Shown: in pieces, positions 1 through 6,578 of the stretch | Layout: each line of letters begins with the position of its first letter | Numbering within the stretch: position 1 is the first letter of the stretch | Source: RUG11690 sp045616665 | GTDB lineage: Bacteria > Bacteroidota > Bacteroidia > Bacteroidales > WCHB1-69 | Assembly (NCBI GenBank): GCA_045616665.1 | Contig: JAZLHE010000104.1 | Span: 1-29,963 of the forward strand | Reading direction: 5' to 3' | Length of the DNA stretch: 29,963 nucleotides | Program-made: the position numbers and the translations under genes | Notes under the pieces: model-generated | What the model saw: only the letters and a program-made list of their open reading frames with translations | The model's database searches: none | Told to the model about the DNA's origin: nothing

Positions 1-230
1 GGATCAGCCGTGAGAAGGGCGGCGAGAGATACGTCAAGCACTTTGATTCATGGCAGCATCTGGTGATAATGCTGTATGCGGTCATCAAGCGCTTCGACTC
101 CTTGCGCGAGATTACAGACTCGATGTTTTCCGAGGCCCGCAAGTTGTCACATCTGGGCATAGGCCTGATGCCGAGGTGCAGCACCCTTGCAGACGCGAAT
201 GCGAGGAGGCCGGAATCCATCTTCGAGGAG
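1..230 (+). pseudogene. IS4-family transposase fragment (DUF4372-type N-terminal part), truncated
   Basis: The frame is open from base 3 and enters from outside the window. It reads GGERYVKHFDSWQHLVIM, then FDSLREITD, then LSHLGIG and TLADANARRPESIFEE. This matches the N-terminal (DUF4372) part of Bacteroidota IS4 transposases, which typically read RYVK-F-SWDQ, SLREI and STL-A/S-AN-RP. In intact enzymes roughly 300 further residues with the DDE catalytic core follow. Here the family pattern stops at about base 230 and the frame runs into unrelated sequence, with a stop at about 341. No catalytic DDE residues are present, so the fragment cannot encode an active transposase. The 5' end is cut only by the window edge; the 3' truncation is real. 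Family membership is recognised from motifs. Confidence 0.72.
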
Positions 231-327
231 AGAACCGGAAAAAGACTGGGCCAAGCTGCTGGAAGAACAGGAAAATTCCGCCGCCTCAGCTCTCTCTTTG
301 TTTGGCTATGGGGGCTTACTTTTGTGA
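231..327 (+). pseudogene. Unidentified C-terminal coding remnant joined to the IS4 fragment
   Basis: Directly after the last transposase-like residues, a different frame (codons starting at 232) reads EPEKDWAKLLEEQENSAASA and ends SLFGYGGLLL before a TGA at 325-327. It has the look of a genuine protein C-terminus: a charged amphipathic helix and a short hydrophobic tail. I do not recognise it. It could be the 3' end of the same transposase after an internal deletion, or the tail of a gene the IS inserted into. The join at about 230 is a one-base-scale frame change and no start codon or RBS precedes it, so it is most likely a dead fragment. Confidence 0.3.
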
Positions 328-484
328 GAAAACATCCGTAGCGCCTATTTACTGGCATCGCAGATGAATTTTCGCTTACTTTTTTGTTTTAGCGGACAGC
401 AATGATTTTCTTTTTGATTGTCAATAGCTTACGATGGGTTTTTGAGATTGCTGCCAAGTTTGTTGAGTAGTTTACAATATTACG
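328..484. other. Non-coding stretch after the IS4 fragment
   Basis: AT-rich sequence with no convincing reading frame or promoter. The GCGGACAGCAATGA segment near 393-406 resembles, from memory only, the outer end of some Bacteroides IS4 elements. If so, the relic extends to about 405. Confidence 0.3.
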
Positions 485-531
485 CAAGAAAGTCGGATGT
501 ATCACCCGACTTTCTTGAATAATTTTTGCGT
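485..531 (+). terminator. Hairpin with T-rich tail (candidate terminator, may act in both directions)
   Basis: A perfect 12-bp inverted repeat, CAAGAAAGTCGG (485-496) and CCGACTTTCTTG (506-517), encloses a 9-base loop. On the plus strand AATAATTTTT follows. It lies about 70 bases beyond the stop codon of the minus-strand acetyltransferase gene, so it could also end that transcript, although the minus-side tail is not U-rich. Confidence 0.6.
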
Positions 532-586
532 TATTTAATGTCTTGATAATCTTGTTTATGCCTTGATGTGTGGATTTTTGGAAGAA

Positions 587-1132
587 TCAACATCTTTCCA
601 ACAATGAGGCCAACGTCGGATTTATTTTCGTGACGGCATCCTTAATGAATGAATAGTCGGCAAGTTTGTCGGAACACATGAGGCGAAAACAAGTATTGCT
701 TCCTGGATAGCTGGCCTTGTAGTCGGCATAATTGCAGTTGTGTTTGAGATAGAATGCTTCACGCCTTATTCTCTGTTCTTTATTGTCGCAATCTTCTGAC
801 GGATCTTCAATTGAAAAGACAAAAGGCTTGTCTGCACAGTCTTCAATAATCTTGTCAAGAATCTTCCCTCCGTATCCGTTGCATCTTTCGGCCTTGTTTA
901 TGGCAATGAAAAGACCATATACAAATGTCTCAAAATCCGACAGAACGGACATTCCGATGATTTTTCCATCGCAATAGTAAGCTCTTACATCCGGTTTGAG
1001 GACTGGCGATTCCAGCATCTGCTGAATGGTGAATTTTCTCTCTTCAGGTGGGAACGCATCGGTGTAAATCTCATTTATCTTGTCGAGATCTTCGAATCCG
1101 GGGGCTACAATGACAGATGTTATTTTCTCCAT
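587..1132 (-). CDS. GNAT-family N-acetyltransferase
   Basis: This 181-residue cytosolic protein is predicted to transfer an acyl group from acyl-CoA to an unknown amine. The sequence R83-C-N-G-Y-G88 followed by GKILDKII fits the acetyl-CoA pyrophosphate-binding motif Q/R-x-x-G-x-G/A at the start of helix 3. The preceding strand (VYGLFIAI, about 71-78) is the expected beta-4. FPPEERKF near residues 27-34 is common in Bacteroidota GNATs that follow the IYxxAFPxxE pattern. There is no signal peptide. The ATG follows the stop of the upstream lipoprotein gene by one base, so the two genes should be co-transcribed and translationally coupled. A free enzyme coupled to a secreted amide hydrolase could suggest linked amide/amine chemistry, but that is inference. 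The substrate cannot be predicted. Confidence 0.8.
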   Translation of the reverse strand: MEKITSVIVAPGFEDLDKINEIYTDAFPPEERKFTIQQMLESPVLKPDVRAYYCDGKIIGMSVLSDFETFVYGLFIAINKAERCNGYGGKILDKIIEDCADKPFVFSIEDPSEDCDNKEQRIRREAFYLKHNCNYADYKASYPGSNTCFRLMCSDKLADYSFIKDAVTKINPTLASLLERC

Positions 1133-1133
1133 A

Positions 1134-2456
1134 TTACAAGTCTTTCTTCAAGTCAATGGTAAAGGCCTGTGACATGTCGTCTCTAGCATTGAAAAGGACT
1201 GTGCGCTGTTTGGCGTTGTAGACGCATGACCAGTTCGTCACCTGACCGGGCACTTCGATGCCGAAGTTGCCGTATTGCAGACAGCGCAGGGCATCTTCTT
1301 CGTCCATAACCGGAGAATAGTGGCCCATCATGTTATGGGCACGGACCACTCCGCCGAAATCACGTTGCCAATAGTCCATAAAGAAGGTTGAAGCAGGTGC
1401 GGGATTGTAATAATAGTTTTCCATACTGCGGTATTCGTATGCCACATCATGACCTCCTAAGTTAGCTGAATGAGAGCGGGCTTCCTCGTCAAAGACAAAC
1501 AATGAATCGCTTCCATCGCTTCCTACCCAATATTCAAGGGTCCTCCAATCATTGTTGGCATCCGAAATGCACCAGTGTATGTTCATGCCTTGGTTGAGAG
1601 TCGTGAAATCGTATGAGCGGAATAAATCAATCACTTCTTGTACGGTCGCACATTTGGTAAGGGCAAGGATGTGTAGGGATATAAAGCCAACTTTCGGTTT
1701 GTCTGTATCTTGATATATAGCGAAAGGACGTGGCGTTACACTCGGAAGTGGATCAACGATAGGCTCGTTCCTGTCGTCAAAGTTCGGCAGTTGATAGCAA
1801 GTGAGAACTAGTCCGGCATCATTCATGCCATCAACGGTTGAAAGAGGCTGGCGTAGCAATACATTGAGGTCTATGCCTTCTCGCAGAAGCACGTTGTCGC
1901 CATCGTAGCCCGCCGTGTTAGAGAATTTTTGTGCGCCGTTCAAATCGGTCATCATCACGCTCTTGTGCTCGCCTGGTTTGACATTATGGTTGAAGACCAC
2001 GACCATCTCCCCGTAATCTCCGTCATAATTACGGCAGTTCAACATCTCTCCCTTGCTGTTGTGGCAAATGAAGCCCGAGCAAGTATTACCTTGAATTTTG
2101 CCGGTAATCGTTGGTCCTGGAGTGTAGTTGAACAAGGCGTTGGTGGCTTTGCCTGTCAGATTGTACATGCCGTATAATGGCAGATTGTAATCCGTCAGCA
2201 GGCTTTCCCAATCTACGTTTGCCGTGTAGTCCATATAGTAAATGGGGTGGCCAGGAACATAACGGATTGAGCTTAAAGTGGCCTTCGAGCCTTCGGGGAT
2301 GCATCGTTCTGGAGTGATGTTCGCGTTTGGAATTTCCTTGCCGGCTGAACGCAATGCGACAATTGGAAATTCATTTGGGTCTGGCTGAGGATCTTTTTTG
2401 CAGCCTGACACCGCCACTAAAAGTGCGAGGGCTAACAGAATGATTGATTTTTTCAT
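1134..2456 (-). CDS. Lipoprotein of the choloylglycine hydrolase / C45 acyltransferase-like Ntn-hydrolase superfamily
   Basis: This 440-residue protein begins with an SPII signal, MKKSIILLALALLVAVSGC, with the lipid-modified cysteine at residue 19, so it should be anchored to an outer or inner membrane. At residues 124-130 it reads NTCSGFI, followed by SKGEMLNCRNYDGD (134-147). A cysteine followed about 16 residues later by RN-D is the signature of Ntn hydrolases related to penicillin acylase, bile salt hydrolase and acid ceramidase, in which the cysteine (C126) becomes the N-terminal nucleophile after self-cleavage. They cut linear amides. The roughly 105 residues between the lipid cysteine and C126 would be the propeptide or alpha chain. 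The start is preceded by an A-rich leader without a Shine-Dalgarno sequence, usual in this phylum. An IS1380-like relic ends 26 bases upstream. Substrate (bile salt, N-acyl amino acid or other amide) is unknown. Confidence 0.75.
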   Translation of the reverse strand: MKKSIILLALALLVAVSGCKKDPQPDPNEFPIVALRSAGKEIPNANITPERCIPEGSKATLSSIRYVPGHPIYYMDYTANVDWESLLTDYNLPLYGMYNLTGKATNALFNYTPGPTITGKIQGNTCSGFICHNSKGEMLNCRNYDGDYGEMVVVFNHNVKPGEHKSVMMTDLNGAQKFSNTAGYDGDNVLLREGIDLNVLLRQPLSTVDGMNDAGLVLTCYQLPNFDDRNEPIVDPLPSVTPRPFAIYQDTDKPKVGFISLHILALTKCATVQEVIDLFRSYDFTTLNQGMNIHWCISDANNDWRTLEYWVGSDGSDSLFVFDEEARSHSANLGGHDVAYEYRSMENYYYNPAPASTFFMDYWQRDFGGVVRAHNMMGHYSPVMDEEDALRCLQYGNFGIEVPGQVTNWSCVYNAKQRTVLFNARDDMSQAFTIDLKKDL

Positions 2457-2482
2457 TTTTTTAAGATTTAGTTATTTATTTA

Positions 2483-2508
2483 CCTAAATTCCGCAGAATA
2501 AAAATTTG
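2483..2508 (+). repeat. Left terminal inverted repeat of the IS1380-like relic
   Basis: CCTAAATTCCGCAGAATA pairs with the right end at about 3034-3059 with two differences in the first 18 bases. It lies 26 bases from the ATG of the Ntn-hydrolase lipoprotein gene. Confidence 0.7.
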
Positions 2509-2924
2509 CTAATTCGAGAAGGAGTGTTTACATTCAATGCGCACGTTCTGGGTTGTTGAAAAGTCGTGATGTGGTTGCGGAGTGGCTTTTTTTGAGGTTG
2601 CAGTGCACAACTCCCCACCCACCCGGCGTGGCCGGGGAATGGTTTGAGGATTGTGTCAGCGCTGGCGAAGAGGTAGTCGGGGTTCCTCTGGTATTTCTCC
2701 GTGCGCAACAGGTTGCAGTCCTCGATGCACTCCCCGCCGCAGAGGTGGGTTGACATGAGGTTCTCCACAATGTAGGAGTAGGTGTACTTCGTGTTTATCC
2801 ATTTGTCCCCCAGCGTGTTGTCTATGAGGTTGGAGTGTCGCTCCTTGCGGAATGCGTCTATTGTTGAAAAAATCCAGCCGAAAGTTCCGATTTTTCTGAA
2901 ATTAAGTTGTATTTTTGCCGCCAC
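2484..2924 (-). pseudogene. IS1380-family transposase, N-terminal fragment
   Basis: The first ~95 residues read MAAKIQLNFRKIGTFGWIFS, then LIDNTLG, YSYIVENLMSTHLCGGECIE and ASADTIL. This is the N-terminal pattern of Bacteroides IS1380-type transposases (typically a GGIF opening, a YSEI-xxLMS-YFCGGDC segment and SDTILR). After ADTILK (about residue 92) the family pattern ends and the frame continues through GC-rich repeat-like DNA to a TAG inside the left inverted end. All DDE catalytic residues are missing. A normal protein is about 420-440 residues, so about three quarters is lost. Higher GC and different codon use from its neighbours fit a mobile origin. Confidence 0.68.
2607..2640 (-). repeat. 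GC-rich hairpin segment inside the IS relic
   Basis: CCCGGC (2622-2627), loop GTG, GCCGGG (2631-2636) forms a 6-bp GC hairpin. Read on the minus strand it runs from ATTCCCC to GGGTGGGTGG and AGTTGT, loosely resembling the ATTCCCC-hairpin-GGGGTGG-GTTGT layout of the repeats at 28788-28982. It sits exactly where the transposase similarity ends, so it may be a later insertion or part of the deletion scar. Confidence 0.35.
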
Positions 2925-3033
2925 ATCACCCGTTTTTAGGTTTCACAGCACAAAATAGGTGAAATTATTGAGAAATGAAAGTCGTTGCTAAGTTATTTAT
3001 TAACAACGGCTTGTCATTTTTCAACAGTCAAAA

Positions 3034-3059
3034 TTCAAAAATAATCTGCGGAATTAAGG
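3034..3059 (+). repeat. Right terminal inverted repeat of the IS1380-like relic
   Basis: TAATCTGCGGAATTAAGG ends at 3059 and is the inverted counterpart of the left end at 2483. It is the end next to the transposase start. Confidence 0.7.
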
Positions 3060-3181
3060 TAATTGTTATTTTTTTGAATTAAAATGCAAAAATAAGAAAA
3101 AAATATATTCAATATAAAATATGAAAAAAAATCACAAGCTGCAGATAAATTATATCACGGCAAAGGCAAATGTATTTTTTG
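3060..3181. other. AT-rich intergenic spacer
   Basis: Very AT-rich DNA with runs of A and T and no reading frame, between the IS relic and the promoter of the YD-repeat operon. Nothing else is recognisable. Confidence 0.5.
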
Positions 3182-3189
3182 TATCTTTG
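3182..3189 (+). promoter_or_regulatory. Bacteroidota-type -7 element TATCTTTG for the YD-radA-porQ operon
   Basis: TATCTTTG fits the TAnnTTTG consensus recognised by the Bacteroidota primary sigma factor. Transcription would start near 3196, about 10 bases before the ATG at 3206. This rules out the more upstream in-frame start at 3170, which would lie in front of the promoter. No convincing -33 TTTG is present. Confidence 0.6.
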
Positions 3190-3205
3190 CAAAAATATTT
3201 TTATT

Positions 3206-4096
3206 ATGCCTAAATTGACGATTCATACCATAAATTATCTTCGTACGGGTTATCAGGAAAATGATATTTCCCCGGAAGACTATATCGCATCAATTCTTGA
3301 ATATAACGAACACGGATTTGTCACTGCCGAGAATAACTATAATGCCGACGCATCGTTACAGTCCGCTTCAACCACACAGTATGACGACCAAAATCGACCG
3401 ATTGTCGTATGCCAGTACGATGCCGAAGGAACGCTTTGCGAAAGAGTGGTCAATAGCTATAACGATGCCGGTCAGTTGGCGGAACAAAAAATGTGCTACG
3501 GCGAGGGTCTTCCCGAATATGCCACTCGTTATGTCTATGAAAATGGTCTCCTGCTGCGTCGCGACTGCTATGATGAAGGTGTTTTTGTCAATACTGAGAA
3601 AAAATACGAATATGATGACCACGGTCGCGTAATCAAGGAAATGGATTTTGACGAAGATGGCAATCCGTTGTATGTGGTCGTTAATCAGTATGATGAAAAC
3701 GGTCGCTTGGCTTCCTATACGCGAGATGAAATCCAGCAGCACGATAGACGAACTTTCGCTTTTGAGTACGATGAACGCGGAAATAAAATCAAGGATTTGA
3801 TTTATAATTATGATGAAGCTCTAATTGCGAAGATTTATACAAAGTACAACGAGAATAATCAAACTGTTGAGGTCGAGGAGGAAGATTTGGACCATTACCG
3901 CTTGACCAAGTATGAATACGAAGGACTTAATCTGGTGAAAATGTCTGTCTTTACGAAGGAAGGACAGCTGATATCGTGGTCTGCTTATACCTACGACCCT
4001 CAAGGTCGTGTTTTAACTCAGGAAAATTATGCGCTTGATGAGGTTAATCCGTCGTCTTGTCGCTTGATGAGTCATATAGACTATATAAGGGAATAA
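3206..4096 (+). CDS. Cytosolic YD-repeat (RHS-like) protein of unknown function
   Basis: The 296-residue product starts MPKLTIHTINYLRTGYQEND and has no signal peptide or membrane segment. Almost the whole chain consists of degenerate repeats with a Y-[DNE]-x-x-[GN] core, for example QYDDQNRP, QYDAEGTL, SYNDAGQL, YEYDDHGRV, QYDENGRL, FEYDERGNK, KYNENNQT and YTYDPQGRV. These resemble the YD repeats of RHS and teneurin shells, in which successive beta-hairpins form an elongated sheet or barrel. It is far shorter than toxin-delivering RHS proteins and has no toxin-like C-terminus, so it is more likely a scaffold or binding protein. It is rich in Asp and Glu. It is the first gene of an operon and its TAA is separated from the radA ATG by two bases. 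Function unknown; the YD fold assignment is from motif pattern only. Confidence 0.72.
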   Translation: MPKLTIHTINYLRTGYQENDISPEDYIASILEYNEHGFVTAENNYNADASLQSASTTQYDDQNRPIVVCQYDAEGTLCERVVNSYNDAGQLAEQKMCYGEGLPEYATRYVYENGLLLRRDCYDEGVFVNTEKKYEYDDHGRVIKEMDFDEDGNPLYVVVNQYDENGRLASYTRDEIQQHDRRTFAFEYDERGNKIKDLIYNYDEALIAKIYTKYNENNQTVEVEEEDLDHYRLTKYEYEGLNLVKMSVFTKEGQLISWSAYTYDPQGRVLTQENYALDEVNPSSCRLMSHIDYIRE

Positions 4097-4098
4097 TT

Positions 4099-5475
4099 AT
4101 GGCGAAGACGAAAACGCAGTTTTTTTGCAAGAATTGTGGACACCAATCCACCCAGTGGATGGGGCGTTGTCCGTCGTGTGGCGAATGGAATACTTTCGAG
4201 GAAGAGGTGCTGGTGAACCAGGAAACTCCCAAGGGAAAGTCCCATACGATGACTCGTCAAAGTTCGCCTAAGCTGTTCAGCGAGATTTCCTTGCAGGAAA
4301 TGCCGCGTTTGCATTCTCATATCGGAGAGTTGGACCGTGTCTTGGGCGGTGGCATCGTGGCCGGTTCCATTACCCTGTTGGGTGGCGAACCGGGTATCGG
4401 AAAGTCAACTTTATTGTTGCAAATGGCTTTGTCGATGACTGAAACGAAAATTTTGTATGTTTCGGGCGAGGAAAGCGAAAGCCAACTGAAAATGCGTGCA
4501 GAGCGTATTGGACAACCCGATGCGTTGAAACATTGCTATATCCTGACTGAAACCGAAACGCAGGTCATCTTTAAGCATGTCGAAGAACTGAAACCGCAGC
4601 TGCTGATTGTGGACTCTATTCAAACTTTGCAGAGCAACCTGATTGATTCGGCGGCGGGTTCCATCTCCCAAATTAAAGAGTGCGCCGCCGAATTTCAGCA
4701 TTTGGCAAAATCGACGGCTATTCCGGTGTTTCTGATTGGTCATATCACCAAGGATGGCACTTTGGCAGGTCCTAAGGTGTTGGAGCATATTGTAGATACC
4801 GTACTGCAGTTTGAAGGCGATCAGCATTATGGATACCGTATCGTCCGCTGTATCAAGAATCGTTTTGGCTCCACGGCTGAATTGGGTATTTTCGAGATGA
4901 ACGAGAATGGGTTGCGCGAGGTGTTGAATCCTTCTGAAATACTGGTTTCTCAGCATGATGAGCCATATAGCGGCAGTGCTATTGCCGCGGTGATGGAGGG
5001 TAATCGGCCGATGATGATTGAGACGCAGAGTTTGGTGAGTTCGGCGGTGTATGGCACGCCGCAGCGTTCTGCCACGGGTTTCGACACCCGTCGTATGAAT
5101 ATGCTTTTGGCGGTGCTGGAAAAGCGTTGTCGCTTCAAAATTGGGGCAAAGGACGTGTTCCTGAATATCGCAGGCGGCATCCATGTGGAAGACCCTGCCA
5201 TCAACTTGGCGGTGGTGGCGGCTATTTTGTCTTCTACGGCCGATGTGGCGATTGACGCAAAAACCTGCTTCGCCGGTGAGTTGGGCCTGAATGGAGAGGT
5301 GCGGCCGGTGGTGAGAATCGAACAGCGTATAATGGAAGCCAATAAACTGGGATTCACTCGGATGTTTGTGTCAAAATATAATCTCAAAGGCGTGAAATTG
5401 ACGGGCCTGAAAATCAAAATCTATCCCATCGCCCGAATAGAGGAAATGTTTGGACTTTTATTTGAAGAAAACTGA
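4099..5475 (+). CDS. radA: DNA repair ATPase RadA
   Basis: RadA is a hexameric RecA-like helicase that drives branch migration during homologous recombination. The 458-residue length matches E. coli RadA (460). The N-terminal zinc ribbon has C10-x2-C13-x10-C24-x2-C27. Walker A is GGEPGIGKST (95-104), Walker B is in LLIVDSIQT (about 170-178), and the diagnostic KNRFG motif is near residues 252-256, followed by STAELGIFEM. The last ~170 residues form the Lon-protease-like domain (IAGGIHVEDPAINLAVVAAI), which is structural. The ATG at 4099 is preferred over the in-frame one at 4057 because it gives MAKTKTQFFC in front of the zinc ribbon and follows the previous stop. Its TGA shares one base with the porQ ATG (TGATG), so coupled translation is likely. 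Confidence 0.97.
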   Translation: MAKTKTQFFCKNCGHQSTQWMGRCPSCGEWNTFEEEVLVNQETPKGKSHTMTRQSSPKLFSEISLQEMPRLHSHIGELDRVLGGGIVAGSITLLGGEPGIGKSTLLLQMALSMTETKILYVSGEESESQLKMRAERIGQPDALKHCYILTETETQVIFKHVEELKPQLLIVDSIQTLQSNLIDSAAGSISQIKECAAEFQHLAKSTAIPVFLIGHITKDGTLAGPKVLEHIVDTVLQFEGDQHYGYRIVRCIKNRFGSTAELGIFEMNENGLREVLNPSEILVSQHDEPYSGSAIAAVMEGNRPMMIETQSLVSSAVYGTPQRSATGFDTRRMNMLLAVLEKRCRFKIGAKDVFLNIAGGIHVEDPAINLAVVAAILSSTADVAIDAKTCFAGELGLNGEVRPVVRIEQRIMEANKLGFTRMFVSKYNLKGVKLTGLKIKIYPIARIEEMFGLLFEEN

Positions 5476-6578
5476 TGAAGAAATACTTGTTGCTGTTATT
5501 GATGACTCTTTTGTCGGCGGGTGTTTGGGCTCAGTCGAATGGCAACTACGTGTATAATTTTCTGTCTTTTAATTATTCAAGCCGTATTGCCGGACTTGGC
5601 AGCAATTTGATTTCCGTTTACGATGATGATCCGTCAATTATTATGACTAATCCGTCTTTAATTAGTCAGCGTCATCATTCTTCGCTGCTGTTGAATTTTA
5701 CGAATTATTATACTGGTACTAATTATGCTTCCGCATTATATTCGCATACCTTTGACAAGGTGGGAAGTTTCGCTTTCGAAATGCGTTATGTCGGCTATGG
5801 AAAGTTTACCCGGACGGATGTGTCGGGACTTGAAACCGGCACTTTCCACGCCAATGATTTGGCGGCTACCGTGGGTTGGGGTAGGGAATTGGGTCCCAAT
5901 TTCTCCATCGGTGCCAATTTGAAGTTGATTTATTGCGGCTATGCCGACTATAATTCTTTCGGCGTTGCCGTTGATGTGGCAGGCACTTATCACAACGAAA
6001 AGAAAAATTTGTCCTTATCATTGCTGTTCAAGAATATCGGTTCGGAATTAAAACCGTTCACTCCGGGAAATTTTGAAAAATTGCCCTTTGATATTCAGTT
6101 GGCGTTTTCACAAAAATTTGCTCATCTGCCCGTCAGATATCATATTTCGTTGCACTCCCTATATAAATGGAATATGGCCTACACGGGTTCCGATAATCCG
6201 CTGTATTCCAAAGATGCAATCAGTGGTGAGGTGCAAACGCCTTCGAAAGTGGCTACCTTTTTCGACAATATGTTCCGCCACGTGGTGTTTGGCATAGAAA
6301 TCATCCCGGTGAAGTATTTGTCGCTGTATTTTGCCTATAACCACAATATTCATCAGGAAATGAAGATTCCTCAAAAAAGAAGTTTCGCGGGATTTTCGTA
6401 CGGCTTTATGATTAATATCCGTTCTATCCAATTCGGATTTTCAAGAAATCATTATGCGGTGGGGGCGGTTCCCAATAATTTCACCTTTAGTCTGAATCTT
6501 GATGAAGTGGGTAAACTGTCAAAAGAAAATAAAGAGAAAAAATTAATTCGAAAAACTAATATTCAGGAAGAAAAATGA
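5475..6578 (+). CDS. porQ: Type IX secretion system protein PorQ (outer-membrane beta-barrel)
   Basis: The 367-residue protein has a signal peptide MKKYLLLLLMTLLSAGVWAQ. The mature start NYVYNFLSFNYSSRIAGLGS leads into YDDDPSIIMTNPSLIS, the conserved N-terminus of PorQ and related PorV/FadL-like barrels (NF-FL-L--SAR-aGLGG, then NPAL). The rest has alternating aromatic beta-strand patterns expected of a 14-stranded barrel. In Porphyromonas gingivalis, PorQ is an OM member of the T9SS attachment complex (PorQ-PorU-PorV-PorZ), which removes the sorting domain from cargo and attaches it to A-LPS. The gene overlaps both neighbours (TGATG with radA, ATGA with the C25 protease). The translational coupling to a cargo-type protease supports the T9SS role. 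I see PorQ rather than PorV because of length and the GYGKFTRTDVSG-type strand; this distinction is moderately sure. Confidence 0.85.
   Translation: MKKYLLLLLMTLLSAGVWAQSNGNYVYNFLSFNYSSRIAGLGSNLISVYDDDPSIIMTNPSLISQRHHSSLLLNFTNYYTGTNYASALYSHTFDKVGSFAFEMRYVGYGKFTRTDVSGLETGTFHANDLAATVGWGRELGPNFSIGANLKLIYCGYADYNSFGVAVDVAGTYHNEKKNLSLSLLFKNIGSELKPFTPGNFEKLPFDIQLAFSQKFAHLPVRYHISLHSLYKWNMAYTGSDNPLYSKDAISGEVQTPSKVATFFDNMFRHVVFGIEIIPVKYLSLYFAYNHNIHQEMKIPQKRSFAGFSYGFMINIRSIQFGFSRNHYAVGAVPNNFTFSLNLDEVGKLSKENKEKKLIRKTNIQEEK

Larger units (their letters stand above)
2483..3059 (-). mobile_element. Internally deleted IS1380-like element, about 577 bp, both inverted ends retained
   Basis: The left end starts CCTAAATTCCGCAGAATA at 2483. 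The right end finishes TAATCTGCGGAATTAAGG at 3059, and its reverse complement CCTTAATTCCGCAGATTA matches the left end with two differences. The match extends outward to TTACCT on both sides. A transposase N-terminus reads inward from the right end on the minus strand, as in full-length IS1380-family elements of Bacteroides, but about 300 residues of transposase are missing. No clear target duplication was visible by eye. The element is a non-autonomous derivative that could be mobilised in trans only by a related intact copy. Confidence 0.72.

Noticed and set aside
3170..3205. Upstream ATG at 3170 as the start of the YD-repeat gene
   Set aside because: It would lie before the TATCTTTG promoter element and the predicted transcript start, and adds a meaningless hydrophobic prefix.
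4411..5184. Open minus-strand frame of 257 codons inside radA
   Set aside because: It is fully antisense to the conserved radA domains, and its translation shows no family pattern, only His/Gln-rich shadow sequence.
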